This document shows positions 18,181 through 28,740 of a DNA stretch of 64,000 nucleotides, piece by piece. Position 1 is the first letter of the stretch; each line of letters starts with the position of its first letter. The notes beneath the pieces are model-generated. The model was not told the DNA's origin. It did no database searches and saw only the letters and a list, made by a program, of their open reading frames with translations. Source of the stretch: Massilia sp. YIM B02763. Its GTDB lineage: Bacteria; Pseudomonadota; Gammaproteobacteria; Burkholderiales; Burkholderiaceae_D. Location of the stretch: NCBI RefSeq assembly GCF_030412015.1, contig NZ_JASNRD010000006.1, positions 147,236 through 211,235 of the forward strand. The letters are read 5' to 3'. The translations under genes and the position numbers were made by a program.

Positions 18181-18771
18181 TTACAGGCTGCCCTTGGTCG
18201 ACGGAATCGTGCCCAGCGCGCGCTCGTCCAGCTCGGACGCCATGCGCAGCGCCCGGCCGAAGGCCTTGAACACGGTCTCGCACTGGTGGTGCGCGTTCAC
18301 GCCGCGCAGGTTGTCCACGTGCAGGGTCACGCCCGCGTGGTTGACGAAGCCGCGGAAGAACTCGATGGTCAGGTCCACGTCGAAGCGGCCGATGGTGGCG
18401 CGGGTGAACGGCACGTGCCATTCCAGGCCCGGGCGGCCGGAGAAATCGATCACGACGCGCGACAGGGCCTCGTCCAGCGGCACGTAGGCATGGCCGTAGC
18501 GCCGGATGCCTTTTTTATCGCCGATCGCCTTGGCGACCGCCATGCCCAGCGTGATGCCGGTGTCCTCGACGGTATGGTGGTCGTCGATGTGCAGGTCGCC
18601 GACCGCCTCGACTTCCAGGTCGATCAGCCCGTGGCGGGCGATCTGGTCCAGCATATGGTCGAGGAAGGGCACCCCGGTGTTCAGTTTCTGGCGGCCGGTG
18701 CCGTCGAGGTTCAACGAGACGCGGATCTGCGTCTCGCTGGTATTGCGCGTGATGTCTGCGGTGCGGGTCAT
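18181..18771 (-). CDS. hisB: Imidazoleglycerol-phosphate dehydratase HisB
   Basis: A 196-residue manganese enzyme of the single-domain type, without the N-terminal phosphatase domain found in enterobacterial HisB, so histidinol-phosphate phosphatase must be encoded elsewhere. Metal motifs [15 protein letters not shown] and NAHHQCE are present. The start overlaps the hisC stop by one base (TAATG), implying coupling. Confidence 0.97.
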   Translation of the reverse strand: MTRTADITRNTSETQIRVSLNLDGTGRQKLNTGVPFLDHMLDQIARHGLIDLEVEAVGDLHIDDHHTVEDTGITLGMAVAKAIGDKKGIRRYGHAYVPLDEALSRVVIDFSGRPGLEWHVPFTRATIGRFDVDLTIEFFRGFVNHAGVTLHVDNLRGVNAHHQCETVFKAFGRALRMASELDERALGTIPSTKGSL

Positions 18772-19859
18772 TACAGGGAAGCCTTCAGGGCATTCAGGAA
18801 TACGGCGTTTTCTTCGGGAGTGCTGACGGTCACGCGGATGCAGTTGGCCAGCAATTCATGCATTCTACTCAAATTTTTGATCAACACTCGCTCTGCGAAC
18901 AGTTTAGCGCAGGTACGCTCGGCGTCCGGCACGCGCAGGGTGATGAAATTCGCGCTCGACGGGAAGACGGTCACGCCCGGCAGCGCCGCCAGCGCCGCCG
19001 CCAGCTCGGTGCGTGCCGTGTTCAGGCGCGCGGCCTGCTCGTCCAGTACGTCCAGGTGGTCCAGCGCGAACTCGGCCGCCACCTGGGTGAGCACGTTGAT
19101 GTTGTACGGCGGGCGCACCTTCTCGAACTCGGCCAGCAGCGCCGGCGCGGCCGACAGGTAGCCCAGGCGGATGCCGGCCAGGCCCAGCTTGGACAGCGTG
19201 CGCATCACGACCAGGTTCGGGTACCGAGGCAGGCGCTCCATGAAGCTGGTGCGCGCGAACGGCTGGTACGCCTCGTCGGCCACGACGATACCCGTCTCGC
19301 CCAGCGCCTCGATGATGGCGACCATGTCGTCGGCATCGTACAGGTTGCCGGTCGGGTTGTTCGGGTAGGCCAGGAACACGAGCGAGGGCTTGTGCTCGGC
19401 GATCGCGGCCAGCATGGCGGCGCGGTCGAGCGAGAAGTCGGGCTTCAGGGGCACGCCCACGAAGTCCATGCCCGCGAACTGGGCCGAGCGCTGGAACATC
19501 ACGAAGGCCGGGATCGGCGCCATCACGACGGCGCGTTTATCCTGCCTGGCGCAAGCCATGCACAGGATCGAGATGATCTCGTCCGAACCGTTGCCGAGGA
19601 TGACGTCGTAGCCGCCCGGAATGCCCAGCTTGACGCGGATGCGTTCCTTCAGCGTCGCGTACGAGGGTACCGGATAACGGTTCAGCACCGCGTCGGCCAG
19701 GCGCGCGCCCAGCTCGGCGCGCAGGGCGTCCGGCAGCTGGTAGGGGTTTTCCATCGCGTCGAGCTTCAGGTAGCCGCTCGAGTCGGGGACGTTGTAGCTA
19801 TGGCCGGCACGGACGTCTTCGCGGATCGTGTTGGCGATGAGGGTGTCGATGCGGGTCAT
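18771..19859 (-). CDS. hisC: Histidinol-phosphate aminotransferase HisC
   Basis: A 362-residue fold-type I PLP aminotransferase converting imidazole acetol phosphate to histidinol phosphate. The PLP Lys is Lys224 in [17 protein letters not shown] and DEAYQPF bind cofactor and substrate, and GNGSDE is the phosphate loop. It is followed without gap by hisB. Upstream, REP copy B separates it from the DNA methyltransferase gene. Confidence 0.96.
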   Translation of the reverse strand: MTRIDTLIANTIREDVRAGHSYNVPDSSGYLKLDAMENPYQLPDALRAELGARLADAVLNRYPVPSYATLKERIRVKLGIPGGYDVILGNGSDEIISILCMACARQDKRAVVMAPIPAFVMFQRSAQFAGMDFVGVPLKPDFSLDRAAMLAAIAEHKPSLVFLAYPNNPTGNLYDADDMVAIIEALGETGIVVADEAYQPFARTSFMERLPRYPNLVVMRTLSKLGLAGIRLGYLSAAPALLAEFEKVRPPYNINVLTQVAAEFALDHLDVLDEQAARLNTARTELAAALAALPGVTVFPSSANFITLRVPDAERTCAKLFAERVLIKNLSRMHELLANCIRVTVSTPEENAVFLNALKASL

Positions 19860-19884
19860 GGTTTTTCCTTGTCGATAGTTAACT

Positions 19885-19986
19885 CGTCGTTCCTGCGGAG
19901 GCAGGAACCCAATTGAAGCATGCTAGGTCGGCTCAGTATGGGGTGAAACAGTGCGGGGCACTGTTTCACGCCTTCGCAGGAACGAC
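19885..19986. repeat. Paired REP element, copy B, with extra internal hairpin
   Basis: The left unit at 19885-19914 (CGTCGTTCCTGCGGAGGCAG then GAACCCAATT) and the right half-unit CGCCTTCGCAGGAACGACGG at 19968-19987 frame a perfect 12-bp stem: GTGAAACAGTGC (19943-19954), loop GGG, GCACTGTTTCAC (19958-19969). The right unit overlaps the 3' end of the methyltransferase gene and provides its last six sense codons and stop. Confidence 0.82.
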
Positions 19987-20799
19987 GGAAGGGGTGGCTT
20001 TTTTACGAGCCGCCGCGCTGCGCTTCTTGGCCAGCGTCATCGGTACCTCGGTCGCCGCCAGGCGCGCCTGGATGATCGCGCAGTAATCGGCATTCAATTC
20101 GAATCCCGCATAATGCCGGCCCAGCCGCTTGGCCGCCAGCGCCGTCGTCCCGCTCCCCATGAACGGGTCGAGCACGACGCCGCCCGGCGGGCAGGAGGCC
20201 TTGACCATGCGCTCGATGATCTCGAGCGGCTTCTGGGTCGGATGGTCGACCCGTTCCGCATGCTCGCGGTGCAGGCGCGAGACGCTCCACAGGTCCTTGG
20301 GGTTGTAGCCCACTTCCAGCCATTTGGCGCCCACGAAGATCGAGCGCGAGCGCGCCTTCTTGGTGGCGGCGTCGTACGGGATACGCACGGCGTCCAGGTC
20401 GAAATAATAATCCTTGCGCTTGACGAAGAAGCCGATCGTGTCGTGCACCGAGCTGAAGCTGCGGGTGCTGCCGCCCATCGACGGCACGCGGCGGTCCCAG
20501 ATGATCTCGTTCATCATCGTCATGCGGCGCTTGAGCATGACGAAGATTTCCGGCGCATGGCGCCAGGTGAGGAAGATGTACAGGCTGCCGTTGTCCTTCA
20601 GTTTCGGCAGCACGGCATCGATCCAGCGCTCGGTCCAGGCCAGGTAGTCGTCCACGCTCTGGCGGTCGGAGGCGTTGCCGTAGTCCTTGCCCAGGTTGTA
20701 CGGCGGGTCGGTCAGGACCAGGTCGATGCAGCCGTCGGGGATGCGCGCGAGCCCGGCCAGCGCATCCTCGCAGAAGACCTGGTCGCGCCAGGCGGTCAT
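19966..20799 (-). CDS. Orphan beta-class DNA methyltransferase (N6-A or N4-C) inside the his operon
   Basis: A 277-residue site-specific DNA methyltransferase. Motif order is beta class: [12 protein letters not shown] (31-42), HPTQKP (186-191), then the SAM-binding DPFMGSGTT (211-219). The overall build resembles the orphan enzyme YhdJ of E. coli; the target sequence cannot be read. The start overlaps the hisD stop by 4 bp (ATGA), so it is coupled to hisD, and hisC follows after a REP. No restriction endonuclease is adjacent. The Lys/Ala-rich tail ([13 protein letters not shown]) ends in VVPAKA, which is encoded by the REP unit. An insertion into a biosynthetic operon is likely; whether it is conserved in relatives is not known here. 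Confidence 0.92.
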   Translation of the reverse strand: MTAWRDQVFCEDALAGLARIPDGCIDLVLTDPPYNLGKDYGNASDRQSVDDYLAWTERWIDAVLPKLKDNGSLYIFLTWRHAPEIFVMLKRRMTMMNEIIWDRRVPSMGGSTRSFSSVHDTIGFFVKRKDYYFDLDAVRIPYDAATKKARSRSIFVGAKWLEVGYNPKDLWSVSRLHREHAERVDHPTQKPLEIIERMVKASCPPGGVVLDPFMGSGTTALAAKRLGRHYAGFELNADYCAIIQARLAATEVPMTLAKKRSAAARKKATPSVVPAKA

Positions 20800-22118
20800 G
20801 CCGCCGGCTTGATGCGGAACTCGGCGCTTTTCGCGTGCGCCTGCAGGCCCTCGCCGTACGCCAGCTCGGCCGCGACCTTGCCCAGGGTTTGCGCGCCCGC
20901 TTCGGACACGAACAGCACCGACGAGCGCTTCTGGAAATCGTACACGCCCAGCGGCGACGAGAAGCGTGCCGTGCGCGAGGTCGGCAGCACGTGGTTCGGG
21001 CCGCAGCAATAGTCGCCCAGCGATTCGGACGAGAAGCGGCCCAGGAACATCGCGCCGGCGTGGCGGATCTTGTCCGCCCACTGCTGCGGCTCGGCGGCCG
21101 AGATCTCCAGGTGCTCGGCCGCGATGGCGTTGGCGATCGCGCAGGCCTCGTCCATGTCGCGCACCTTGATCAGGGCGCCGCGGTCCGTCATCGACGTGGC
21201 GATGGTGTCCTTGCGCGGCATGTCGGGCAGCAGCTTGTGGATGCTGGCCTCGACCTGCGCGATGTAGCCGGCGTCCGGGCACAGCAGGATGGCCTGGGCC
21301 AGCTCGTCGTGCTCGGCCTGCGAGAACAGGTCCATGGCGACCCAGTCCGGGTCGGTGGTGCCGTCGCAGAGGACGAGGATTTCCGACGGGCCCGCGATCA
21401 TGTCGATGCCGACGGTGCCGAACACGCGGCGCTTGGCGGCGGCGACGTAAGCATTGCCCGGGCCGACGATCTTGTCCACGGCCGGGATGGTCGCGGTGCC
21501 GTAGGCGAGCGCGCCGACGGCTTGCGCGCCGCCGATGGTGATCACGCGGGTGACGCCGGCGATCGCCGCGGCGGCCAGCACCATGCGGTTCTTGACGCCG
21601 TCCGGGGTCGGCACGACCATCACGATTTCCTTCACGCCGGCGACCTGCGCGGGAATCGCGTTCATCAGCACCGACGACGGATACGCGGCCTTGCCGCCCG
21701 GGACGTAGATGCCGACGCGGTCCAGCGGGGTCACGCGCTGGCCCAGCACCGTGCCGTCCGGCTCGGTATAGGTGAAGCCGTTCAATTCCTGCTTCTGGCG
21801 CTCGTGGAACACGCGGATGCGCTCGGCCGCCACGACCAGGGCGGCACGCTGGGCGTCCGGCAGCGAGGCCAGCGCCTGCTGCAGCTCGTCTTCCTTGATG
21901 TCGAAGGCGGCCATGCTGGCGGCGCCGCCGGGAATGCGGTCGAATTTGTTCGTGTATTCGAGCACGGCGGCGTCGCCGCGCGCCTTGACGTCGGCGAGGA
22001 TCCCGGCGACGGCGGATTCGATGGCATCGTCGGTCTCGGCTTCGAAGGCCAGCAAGGCGCTCAGGGTCTGCTGGAAGTCGGCGGCGGTGGAATCGAGCTT
22101 GCGTACGTTGATGTTCAT
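20796..22118 (-). CDS. hisD: Histidinol dehydrogenase HisD
   Basis: A 440-residue zinc enzyme that oxidises histidinol to histidine in two NAD-dependent steps. NAD-binding and family motifs GVYIPGG-like [29 protein letters not shown], and the metal/catalytic segment [14 protein letters not shown] are present. The N-terminus is [10 protein letters not shown]. It overlaps hisG by 4 bp and the DNA methyltransferase gene by 4 bp (ATGA on both sides). Confidence 0.97.
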   Translation of the reverse strand: MNINVRKLDSTAADFQQTLSALLAFEAETDDAIESAVAGILADVKARGDAAVLEYTNKFDRIPGGAASMAAFDIKEDELQQALASLPDAQRAALVVAAERIRVFHERQKQELNGFTYTEPDGTVLGQRVTPLDRVGIYVPGGKAAYPSSVLMNAIPAQVAGVKEIVMVVPTPDGVKNRMVLAAAAIAGVTRVITIGGAQAVGALAYGTATIPAVDKIVGPGNAYVAAAKRRVFGTVGIDMIAGPSEILVLCDGTTDPDWVAMDLFSQAEHDELAQAILLCPDAGYIAQVEASIHKLLPDMPRKDTIATSMTDRGALIKVRDMDEACAIANAIAAEHLEISAAEPQQWADKIRHAGAMFLGRFSSESLGDYCCGPNHVLPTSRTARFSSPLGVYDFQKRSSVLFVSEAGAQTLGKVAAELAYGEGLQAHAKSAEFRIKPAA

Positions 22119-22789
22119 GCTTCTTGACCTTGCAGCTTGGAGGCCGCTTCGAAGGCCTCGATGATGGGTTGCAGGCGCTCGCGCTTGAGCTTGAGCGCGG
22201 CCTGGTTGACCACCAGGCGCGAGGAGATGTCCATGATCTTCTCGACTTCGACCAGGTTGTTGGCGCGCAGCGTGCCGCCGGTCGACACGACGTCGACGAT
22301 GGCGTCGGACAGGCCGACCAGCGGGGCCAGCTCCATCGAGCCGTACAGCTTGATCAGGTCGACGTGCACGCCCTTCTTGGCGAAGTGCTCGCGCGCCGTG
22401 TGCACGAACTTGGTGGCCACGCGCAGGCGCGCGCCCTGGTGCACGGCGTTCCGGTAATCGAAGCCGGCGTTCACCGCCACCGACATGCGGCAGCAGGCGA
22501 TGCGCAAATCGACCGGCTGGTACAGGCCTTCGCCGCCATGCTCGAGCAGCACGTCCTTGCCGGCCACGCCGAAGTCGGCGGCGCCATGCTGGACATAGGT
22601 CGGCACGTCGCTGGCGCGCACGATCAGCACGCGGATGCCAGGGTCGTTGGTGGCGAGGATCAGCTTGCGCGAGGTCTCGGGATTTTCCAGCACTTCGATG
22701 CCGGCGGCTGCCAGCAGGGGCAGCGTGTCTTCGAAGATGCGGCCCTTCGAGAGGGCGAGGATCAGCTGGGGGCTGGTGGTGGTGGTCAT
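22115..22789 (-). CDS. hisG: ATP phosphoribosyltransferase catalytic subunit HisG (short form)
   Basis: A 224-residue first enzyme of histidine synthesis, joining ATP and PRPP. It is the short form lacking the C-terminal regulatory domain, which works as a hetero-octamer with HisZ; hisZ is not in this window. The phosphate-binding [13 protein letters not shown] and [15 protein letters not shown] are clear. The ATG giving MTTTTSPQL is chosen; an upstream start would add a non-conserved leader. It is the first his gene, 193 bp after murA, with REP copy C in the spacer. Confidence 0.96.
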   Translation of the reverse strand: MTTTTSPQLILALSKGRIFEDTLPLLAAAGIEVLENPETSRKLILATNDPGIRVLIVRASDVPTYVQHGAADFGVAGKDVLLEHGGEGLYQPVDLRIACCRMSVAVNAGFDYRNAVHQGARLRVATKFVHTAREHFAKKGVHVDLIKLYGSMELAPLVGLSDAIVDVVSTGGTLRANNLVEVEKIMDISSRLVVNQAALKLKRERLQPIIEAFEAASKLQGQEA

Positions 22790-22830
22790 GTCGTTTTCCG
22801 CGTCGGCTTCTCGTACCGCGGTACGTGAAA

Positions 22831-22946
22831 CCGTCATTCCCGCGCAGGCGGGAATCCATGCCGAGTCTCAGGCCAACTTAGCGGCAAATCGGTCGATACG
22901 ATTGCCGGAGCCGCAGCATGGTTCCCCGCCTTCGCGGGGACGACGG
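22831..22946. repeat. Paired REP element, copy C (murA-hisG spacer)
   Basis: The left unit at 22831-22860 (CCGTCATTCCCGCGCAGGCG then GGAATCCATG) and the right unit at 22917-22946 (CATGGTTCCCCGCCTTCGCG then GGGACGACGG) are inverted copies around a 56-bp centre. The stem letters differ from copies A and F (CCCGC instead of CCTGC) with pairing kept. Confidence 0.82.
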
Positions 22947-22982
22947 TCAGTTTCGGGCCGACGTCATGTTATGTGTTTTGCT

Positions 22983-24233
<1,251 letters not shown>

Positions 24234-24235
24234 GC

Positions 24236-24472
24236 TTATCCTTGGTACTCTTCAGGGGTCAGGGTCTTCATCGACAGCGCGTGGATTTCCTCGCGCATGC
24301 GGTCGCCCAGGGCCGCATACACCACCTGGTGGCGCTGGATGCGGTTCTTGCCGGCGAATGCCGGGGACACGATGACGGCCGTGAAATGCTGGCCGTCGCC
24401 CTCCACTTCCAGGTGGGTGCACTCCAGGCCGTTCTTGAGATAGCCGTGGATGAGTTCGGGTGTGGTAGCCAC
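24236..24472 (-). CDS. ibaG: BolA-family protein IbaG
   Basis: A 78-residue BolA/IbaG-type protein, a partner of monothiol glutaredoxins in iron-sulfur cluster handling; a CGFS glutaredoxin is encoded at 59298-59615. [20 protein letters not shown] is the BolA class II core with the conserved His. The start is a GTG with ACAGGA nine bases upstream; no in-frame ATG is available. It sits between the ABC permease gene and murA, the typical ibaG position. Confidence 0.92.
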   Translation of the reverse strand: MATTPELIHGYLKNGLECTHLEVEGDGQHFTAVIVSPAFAGKNRIQRHQVVYAALGDRMREEIHALSMKTLTPEEYQG

Positions 24473-24493
24473 GATGAATAATCCTGTAATAAA

Positions 24494-25261
24494 TCAGTGA
24501 CGCAGTTTGTAACCGCGGCGAAGCATGTTGATGGCGACGGCCGCCAGGGCCACGAAGAACACGGCGACGATGGCCAGGCTGGTCCAGGGCGAGACGTCCG
24601 ACTTGCCGAAGAAACCGTAGCGGAACCCGTCAATCATATAAAAGAACGGGTTGAAATGCGAGACTGCCAGCCAGAATGGCGGGAGTTTCTGGATGGAATA
24701 GAACACGCCGGCCAAAAATGTTGCAGGCATGATCAAAAAGTTCTGGAAAGCGGCCAGCTGGTCGAACTTCTCGGCCCAGATGCCGGCGATGACGCCCATC
24801 GTGCCCAGGATGGCGGCGCCCAGCAGCGCGAACACGACGATCCACACGGGCGCGACGAAGCTCAGGTGGGCGAACCACGCCGTGATGACGAACACGCCGG
24901 CGCCGACGGCCACGCCGCGTACCACGGACGCCGCCACGTAGGCCGACAGGATTTCCCAGTGCGACAGCGGCGGCAGCAGGATGAACACGAGGTTGCCCGT
25001 GATCTTGGACTGGATCAGCGAGGACGAGGAATTGGCGAACGCGTTCTGCAGCACGCTCATCATGACGAGGCCCGGGATCAGGAAGGACGTGTAGTTCACG
25101 CCGTCCAGCATCTGCACCTTCCCTTCGAGCACGTGGCCGAAGATCAGCAGGTACAGCATCGACGTGACGACGGGCGCCGCCACGGTCTGCATGGCGACCT
25201 TCCAGAAGCGCAGGATCTCTTTATAGAACAGGGTCCGGAAACCGACGGAGAAGAAGTTCAT
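24494..25261 (-). CDS. ABC-2 type transporter permease
   Basis: A 255-residue integral membrane permease with about six membrane segments and the ABC-2 signature region FLIMPATFLAGVFYSIQKLP near residue 175. With the ATPase encoded by the overlapping upstream gene (4 bp, ATGA) it should form a homodimeric exporter of the NodJ/YadH type; the cargo is unknown. It lies between the mla genes and ibaG, a conserved betaproteobacterial arrangement, which suggests an envelope-related role. Confidence 0.92.
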   Translation of the reverse strand: MNFFSVGFRTLFYKEILRFWKVAMQTVAAPVVTSMLYLLIFGHVLEGKVQMLDGVNYTSFLIPGLVMMSVLQNAFANSSSSLIQSKITGNLVFILLPPLSHWEILSAYVAASVVRGVAVGAGVFVITAWFAHLSFVAPVWIVVFALLGAAILGTMGVIAGIWAEKFDQLAAFQNFLIMPATFLAGVFYSIQKLPPFWLAVSHFNPFFYMIDGFRYGFFGKSDVSPWTSLAIVAVFFVALAAVAINMLRRGYKLRH

Positions 25262-26202
25262 CGCGCGCTCCCTCCGTCCATGATCTGGATGAAGATGTCT
25301 TCCAGGTCGGCCTGCTGCAGCTGCATCTCGTCGATCTCGACGCCCGATTCGCGCAGGCGCGCCAGGATGCCCTCCACTTCCGCATACTCGTTCACGCGCA
25401 GCACGTACTTGTTGCCGCCGCCGTTGCCGTTGGCTGCGTCGTGCGCATCGTGCTCATCGTGCGCGACCAGGTGGCGCAGGCCTTCCGGCAGCGTGCCCCG
25501 CTTCAGGTGCACGACCAGCGAGGAGCCGGACACGCGGCGCAGCAGCTGCGACATGGTGTCCAGCGCCACCACGTTGCCCGTCTTGAGCATGGCCACGCGC
25601 TGGCACATGGCCTGCGCTTCTTCCAGGTAGTGGGTGGTCAGGACCACCGTATGGCCTTCGCGGTTCAGGCGCGAGATGAACTTCCACAGCGTCTGGCGCA
25701 GTTCCACGTCGACGCCGGCGGTCGGCTCGTCCAGCACGATCACGGGGGGCTTGTGCACGAGGGCCTGGGCCACCAGCACGCGCCGCTTCATCCCGCCGGA
25801 CAGGGCGCGCATGTTGACGTCGGCCTTCGGGGTCAGGTCGAGGTTTTCCATGACCTCGTCGATCCAGGCGTCGTTGTTCTTCAGGCCGAAGTAGCCCGAT
25901 TGCAGGCGCAGCGTCTCGCGCACCGTGAAGAAGGGATCGAACACCAGTTCCTGCGGCACCACGCCGAGCTTCATGCGCGCCTGGCGCTGGTCGGTGACGA
26001 CGTCGTGGCCGTGGATGCGGATACTGCCGACGTCCGGCCGGATCAGGCCCGCGATGGTGGAGATCAGGGTGGTCTTGCCGGCGCCGTTCGGGCCGAGCAG
26101 CCCGAAGAATTCGCCTTGTTCGATGGTCAGGGAAACGCCCTTCAAGGCCTTGAAGCCCTTGTAGCTTTTCTCGACGCTATCTATCTGGATGGCTGCTGTC
26201 AT
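25258..26202 (-). CDS. ABC transporter ATP-binding protein (NodI/YadG type)
   Basis: A 314-residue ATPase: Walker A GPNGAGKT (about 36-43), signature LSGGMKRR, Walker B VIVLDEPTAGVD, switch His in LTTHYLEEA. After about residue 225 there is a C-terminal extension with HDEHDAHDAANGNGGG, a low-complexity His/Asp/Gly stretch unusual for the family and a possible metal-binding or simply flexible insert. It is paired with the permease gene by a 4-bp overlap. Confidence 0.93.
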   Translation of the reverse strand: MTAAIQIDSVEKSYKGFKALKGVSLTIEQGEFFGLLGPNGAGKTTLISTIAGLIRPDVGSIRIHGHDVVTDQRQARMKLGVVPQELVFDPFFTVRETLRLQSGYFGLKNNDAWIDEVMENLDLTPKADVNMRALSGGMKRRVLVAQALVHKPPVIVLDEPTAGVDVELRQTLWKFISRLNREGHTVVLTTHYLEEAQAMCQRVAMLKTGNVVALDTMSQLLRRVSGSSLVVHLKRGTLPEGLRHLVAHDEHDAHDAANGNGGGNKYVLRVNEYAEVEGILARLRESGVEIDEMQLQQADLEDIFIQIMDGGSAR

Positions 26203-26329
26203 GCGGTGGGTGGTCCGGATCGATGGACCGTGCAGGGAAACGAGCCATTATAGAAGAATTCCGAATTTGAAGATTCGGAAGGCAAGTTTCGCGGGATGGG
26301 CGGCAGGCGGCAAGGATGCCGGGACGTAG

Positions 26330-26350
26330 GGTGGGCATCACATGCCCACC
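26330..26350. repeat. Short palindromic repeat, family II, copy 1
   Basis: GGTGGGCAT-CAC-ATGCCCACC is a perfect 9-bp stem with loop CAC in the mlaB to ABC-transporter spacer. A second copy with the same loop and a compensated T/A to C/G change is at 30629-30653. These look like a dispersed small palindrome family distinct from the REP pairs. Confidence 0.6.
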
Positions 26351-26361
26351 AAAGCATGCGA

Positions 26362-26637
26362 TCAGCCGTGGCTGATCAGCTCGTCGACGCCATACAGCTT
26401 CGCCAACGCACCCACATTCGCCGGCACGTTGATGAACTTGATTGTGCGCCCCTGCGCGCGGGCGCGGCGCTGCCAGGCCAGCATCAGCGACAGCGCCGAC
26501 GAATCGGCGGCCTTGACGCCGCCGAGGTCGAACACGGTCTCGCCGGCCGCCACCGCGGCGCAGCCCTGGTCCAGCGCCGCGTGGGCGTTATGGAAGGTCA
26601 GGGCATCCAGCGAGAGCATGGGATTGGCTTCGGCCAT
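26362..26637 (-). CDS. mlaB: STAS-domain protein MlaB
   Basis: A 91-residue STAS protein, the cytosolic regulator that stabilises the MlaFE ATPase-permease. The core VFDLGGVKAADSSALSLML is the STAS helix-1 region with the conserved DSSAL. It lies 4 bp downstream of mlaC and closes the mla run. Confidence 0.9.
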   Translation of the reverse strand: MAEANPMLSLDALTFHNAHAALDQGCAAVAAGETVFDLGGVKAADSSALSLMLAWQRRARAQGRTIKFINVPANVGALAKLYGVDELISHG

Positions 26638-26641
26638 GGGA

Positions 26642-27286
26642 TTACTTCGCCGGGGCGGCGAGCGGCTTGCTGGCCAGCTGCTGGTTGCGGTCGCGCAGCT
26701 TCTTGATCAGGCCATCGATGCCGCCCTTGCCGATCTCCGAGCTGAAGGTGCTGGTATAGGTCTGGACCAGCCACGCGCCCAGCACGTTCAGGTCATAGAT
26801 CTTCCAGCCCTGCGGGCCCTTGGACAGGCGGTAGTTCAGGGTGATCGGCTCGCCGCGGGTCACGTTGACCTGCGAGCGCACCTCGACGTCGGTGTCGGCC
26901 GGGTCGGCACGGAACGGCTTGAACTCGACGGTTTCGTTCTTGATCTGCGACAGCGCGCCCGAGTAGGTATAGACCAGCAGGGTGCGGAATTCCTCGGTCA
27001 GCTGCTTCTGCTGCTCCGGGCTCGCCTGGCGCCAGAAGCGGCCGGCCGCTTGCTGGGTCATCTTCTGGGCGTCGACGTAGGGCAGGATCTTGCTGTTGAC
27101 CAGGTCGATGATCTTCTGGCGGTTGCCGGCCTGGATGTCCTTGTCGGCCTTGACGGTGTTGATGACGTCGTTGCTGACGCGCTTGACCAGCGCATCCGGG
27201 GCTTCCTGGGCGATGGCGGCCGGCGCCAGGACACTGGCGGAGACGGCCACGGCGGCGGTCATGATCAGTTGTGCGATGGGTTTCAT
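26642..27286 (-). CDS. mlaC: Periplasmic phospholipid-binding protein MlaC
   Basis: A 214-residue periplasmic carrier shuttling phospholipid between MlaA (outer membrane) and MlaFEDB (inner membrane). It has a signal peptide ending ASVLAPAAIAQE, then the MlaC fold (FRTLLVYTYSGALSQI, YDLNVLGAWLVQTYTSTF). The start follows GAGGAAGGAAG. It sits between mlaA and mlaB. Confidence 0.94.
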   Translation of the reverse strand: MKPIAQLIMTAAVAVSASVLAPAAIAQEAPDALVKRVSNDVINTVKADKDIQAGNRQKIIDLVNSKILPYVDAQKMTQQAAGRFWRQASPEQQKQLTEEFRTLLVYTYSGALSQIKNETVEFKPFRADPADTDVEVRSQVNVTRGEPITLNYRLSKGPQGWKIYDLNVLGAWLVQTYTSTFSSEIGKGGIDGLIKKLRDRNQQLASKPLAAPAK

Positions 27287-27336
27287 GGGCTTCCTTCCTC
27301 TGGCGGCGGGCCGGCATGGCGGCCTGCCCGCATGGT

Positions 27337-28224
27337 TTATTTCGTGGCCGGCGCGGGCGTCGCGGGCGACGGCACGGGCGGGTTGTTGGGCGCCGCGTTG
27401 TCGGCGGGAGCAGATGCGGGCGCCGCATCGCCGGCACCGTCGTCCGGCGCGGCGGCCTTCTTGACGCCCAGCTTTTCCTGGACCTTCTCGATGCGGTCGT
27501 GGACCTTCTCGGCGCGCTCCTGCGCCTTGTCGGTATCCAGCACCTGGCTCTCGCGGCGCTGCAGGTAGCCGTCGCGCAGGAACTCGTAGCGGTCCAGCGC
27601 GGCTTCTTCCAGCAGGGTCGACGCATCCAGCACGCTGGCGCGCTGGTCGACGGCGCGCAGCACGATGCCGCTGTTACGCCACGGCACGTCGTTCACATGG
27701 GTCCATGCATCGCCCCACCAGTCGCCCGGCAGCGCCGCGGTGTCACGCACCGTAGATGGGCCCAGCAACGGCAACATCAAGTAGGGACCTGCCGGCACGC
27801 CCCAGTAGCCCAGGGTCTGGCCCAGGTCTTCGTTATGCTTGCGCAGGCCGGCCGGGGTGGCGATGTCGAGCACGCCCGCCAGGCCCAGGGTCGAGTTGAC
27901 GGCGAAGCGCGTCAGGTCCTGGAACCCGTCCTGGCCCTTGAACTGGGCGAAGTTGTTCAGCGAGCTCCACAGGTCCGACAGGTTGCCGAAGAAGTTGTTC
28001 ACGCCGGTCTGCACGAAGCTCGGGGTGACTTTCTTGTAGGCGGTGGCGGCCGGCTTCAGGGCGGCGCGGTCGACCGCGTCGTTGAAGCTGAACATCGCAC
28101 GGTTGAAGGGCTCCAGCGGGTCGCGCGGGTTGTTGGTGGCGCAGCCGCTCAGCAGCAGGGCGGCGCCGGCTGCCACCATCAGGCCTCGGGCGCGCAACTG
28201 GCCGGATGCATTACGTTTTTTCAT
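27337..28224 (-). CDS. mlaA: Outer-membrane lipoprotein MlaA (VacJ family)
   Basis: A 295-residue lipoprotein: lipobox LLSGC with Cys28, then DPLEPFNRAMFSFNDAVDRA, the VacJ signature, and PYLMLPLLGPSTVRD. It removes outer-leaflet phospholipid from the outer membrane. From about residue 215 there is a charged helix and then an Ala/Pro-rich tail to the C-terminus, longer than in enterobacterial MlaA. Its position inside the mla operon, between mlaD and mlaC, differs from E. coli, where mlaA is separate. The start overlaps the mlaD stop by 4 bp. Confidence 0.95.
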   Translation of the reverse strand: MKKRNASGQLRARGLMVAAGAALLLSGCATNNPRDPLEPFNRAMFSFNDAVDRAALKPAATAYKKVTPSFVQTGVNNFFGNLSDLWSSLNNFAQFKGQDGFQDLTRFAVNSTLGLAGVLDIATPAGLRKHNEDLGQTLGYWGVPAGPYLMLPLLGPSTVRDTAALPGDWWGDAWTHVNDVPWRNSGIVLRAVDQRASVLDASTLLEEAALDRYEFLRDGYLQRRESQVLDTDKAQERAEKVHDRIEKVQEKLGVKKAAAPDDGAGDAAPASAPADNAAPNNPPVPSPATPAPATK

Positions 28225-28694
28225 TTATCAGCGTCCTTTCCATCTGCTGCTTTGCTATAAATAAACTGATTAATCAAGTCTTCGAGTACGGCTGCCGACT
28301 GGGTGCGGTTGATGCGGTCACCCTCGACCAGGTTGTTGGTGTCGCCGCCCGCTTCGATGCCGATGTATTGTTCGCCCAGCAGGCCCGACGTCAGGATCTT
28401 CAGCGAGCTGTCCTTCGGAAACTTGTAGGCCGGATCCAGATCGAGGCGCACGATGGCCTGGAAGGTCTTGTCGTCAAAGGTGATGTCGCCGACGCGGCCG
28501 ACCACGACGCCCGCGCTCTTGACGGGCGACTGCGGCTTCAGGCCGCCGATGTTGTCGAACTTGCCGGTGATCGCATACGTCTTGCTGAACGAGATCGTGC
28601 TCATGTTACCGGCTTTCAGCGCCAGGAATAGGAGCGATAACGCACCCAACAGGACAAACAGTCCGACCCAGACGTCAATGGATTTACGATGCAT
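28221..28694 (-). CDS. mlaD: MCE-domain phospholipid transporter subunit MlaD
   Basis: A 157-residue protein with one N-terminal membrane helix (VGLFVLLGALSLLFLALKAG) and an MCE domain (FDNIGGLKPQSPVKSAGVVV, SGLLGEQYIGIEAGG). MlaD forms a hexameric periplasmic ring on MlaE. It lies 46 bp downstream of mlaE and overlaps mlaA by 4 bp. Confidence 0.95.
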   Translation of the reverse strand: MHRKSIDVWVGLFVLLGALSLLFLALKAGNMSTISFSKTYAITGKFDNIGGLKPQSPVKSAGVVVGRVGDITFDDKTFQAIVRLDLDPAYKFPKDSSLKILTSGLLGEQYIGIEAGGDTNNLVEGDRINRTQSAAVLEDLINQFIYSKAADGKDADK

Positions 28695-28740
28695 AAATTT
28701 TCCTAATATTTGTTGCTGTAAATGCAGTCAATCTTTTATA

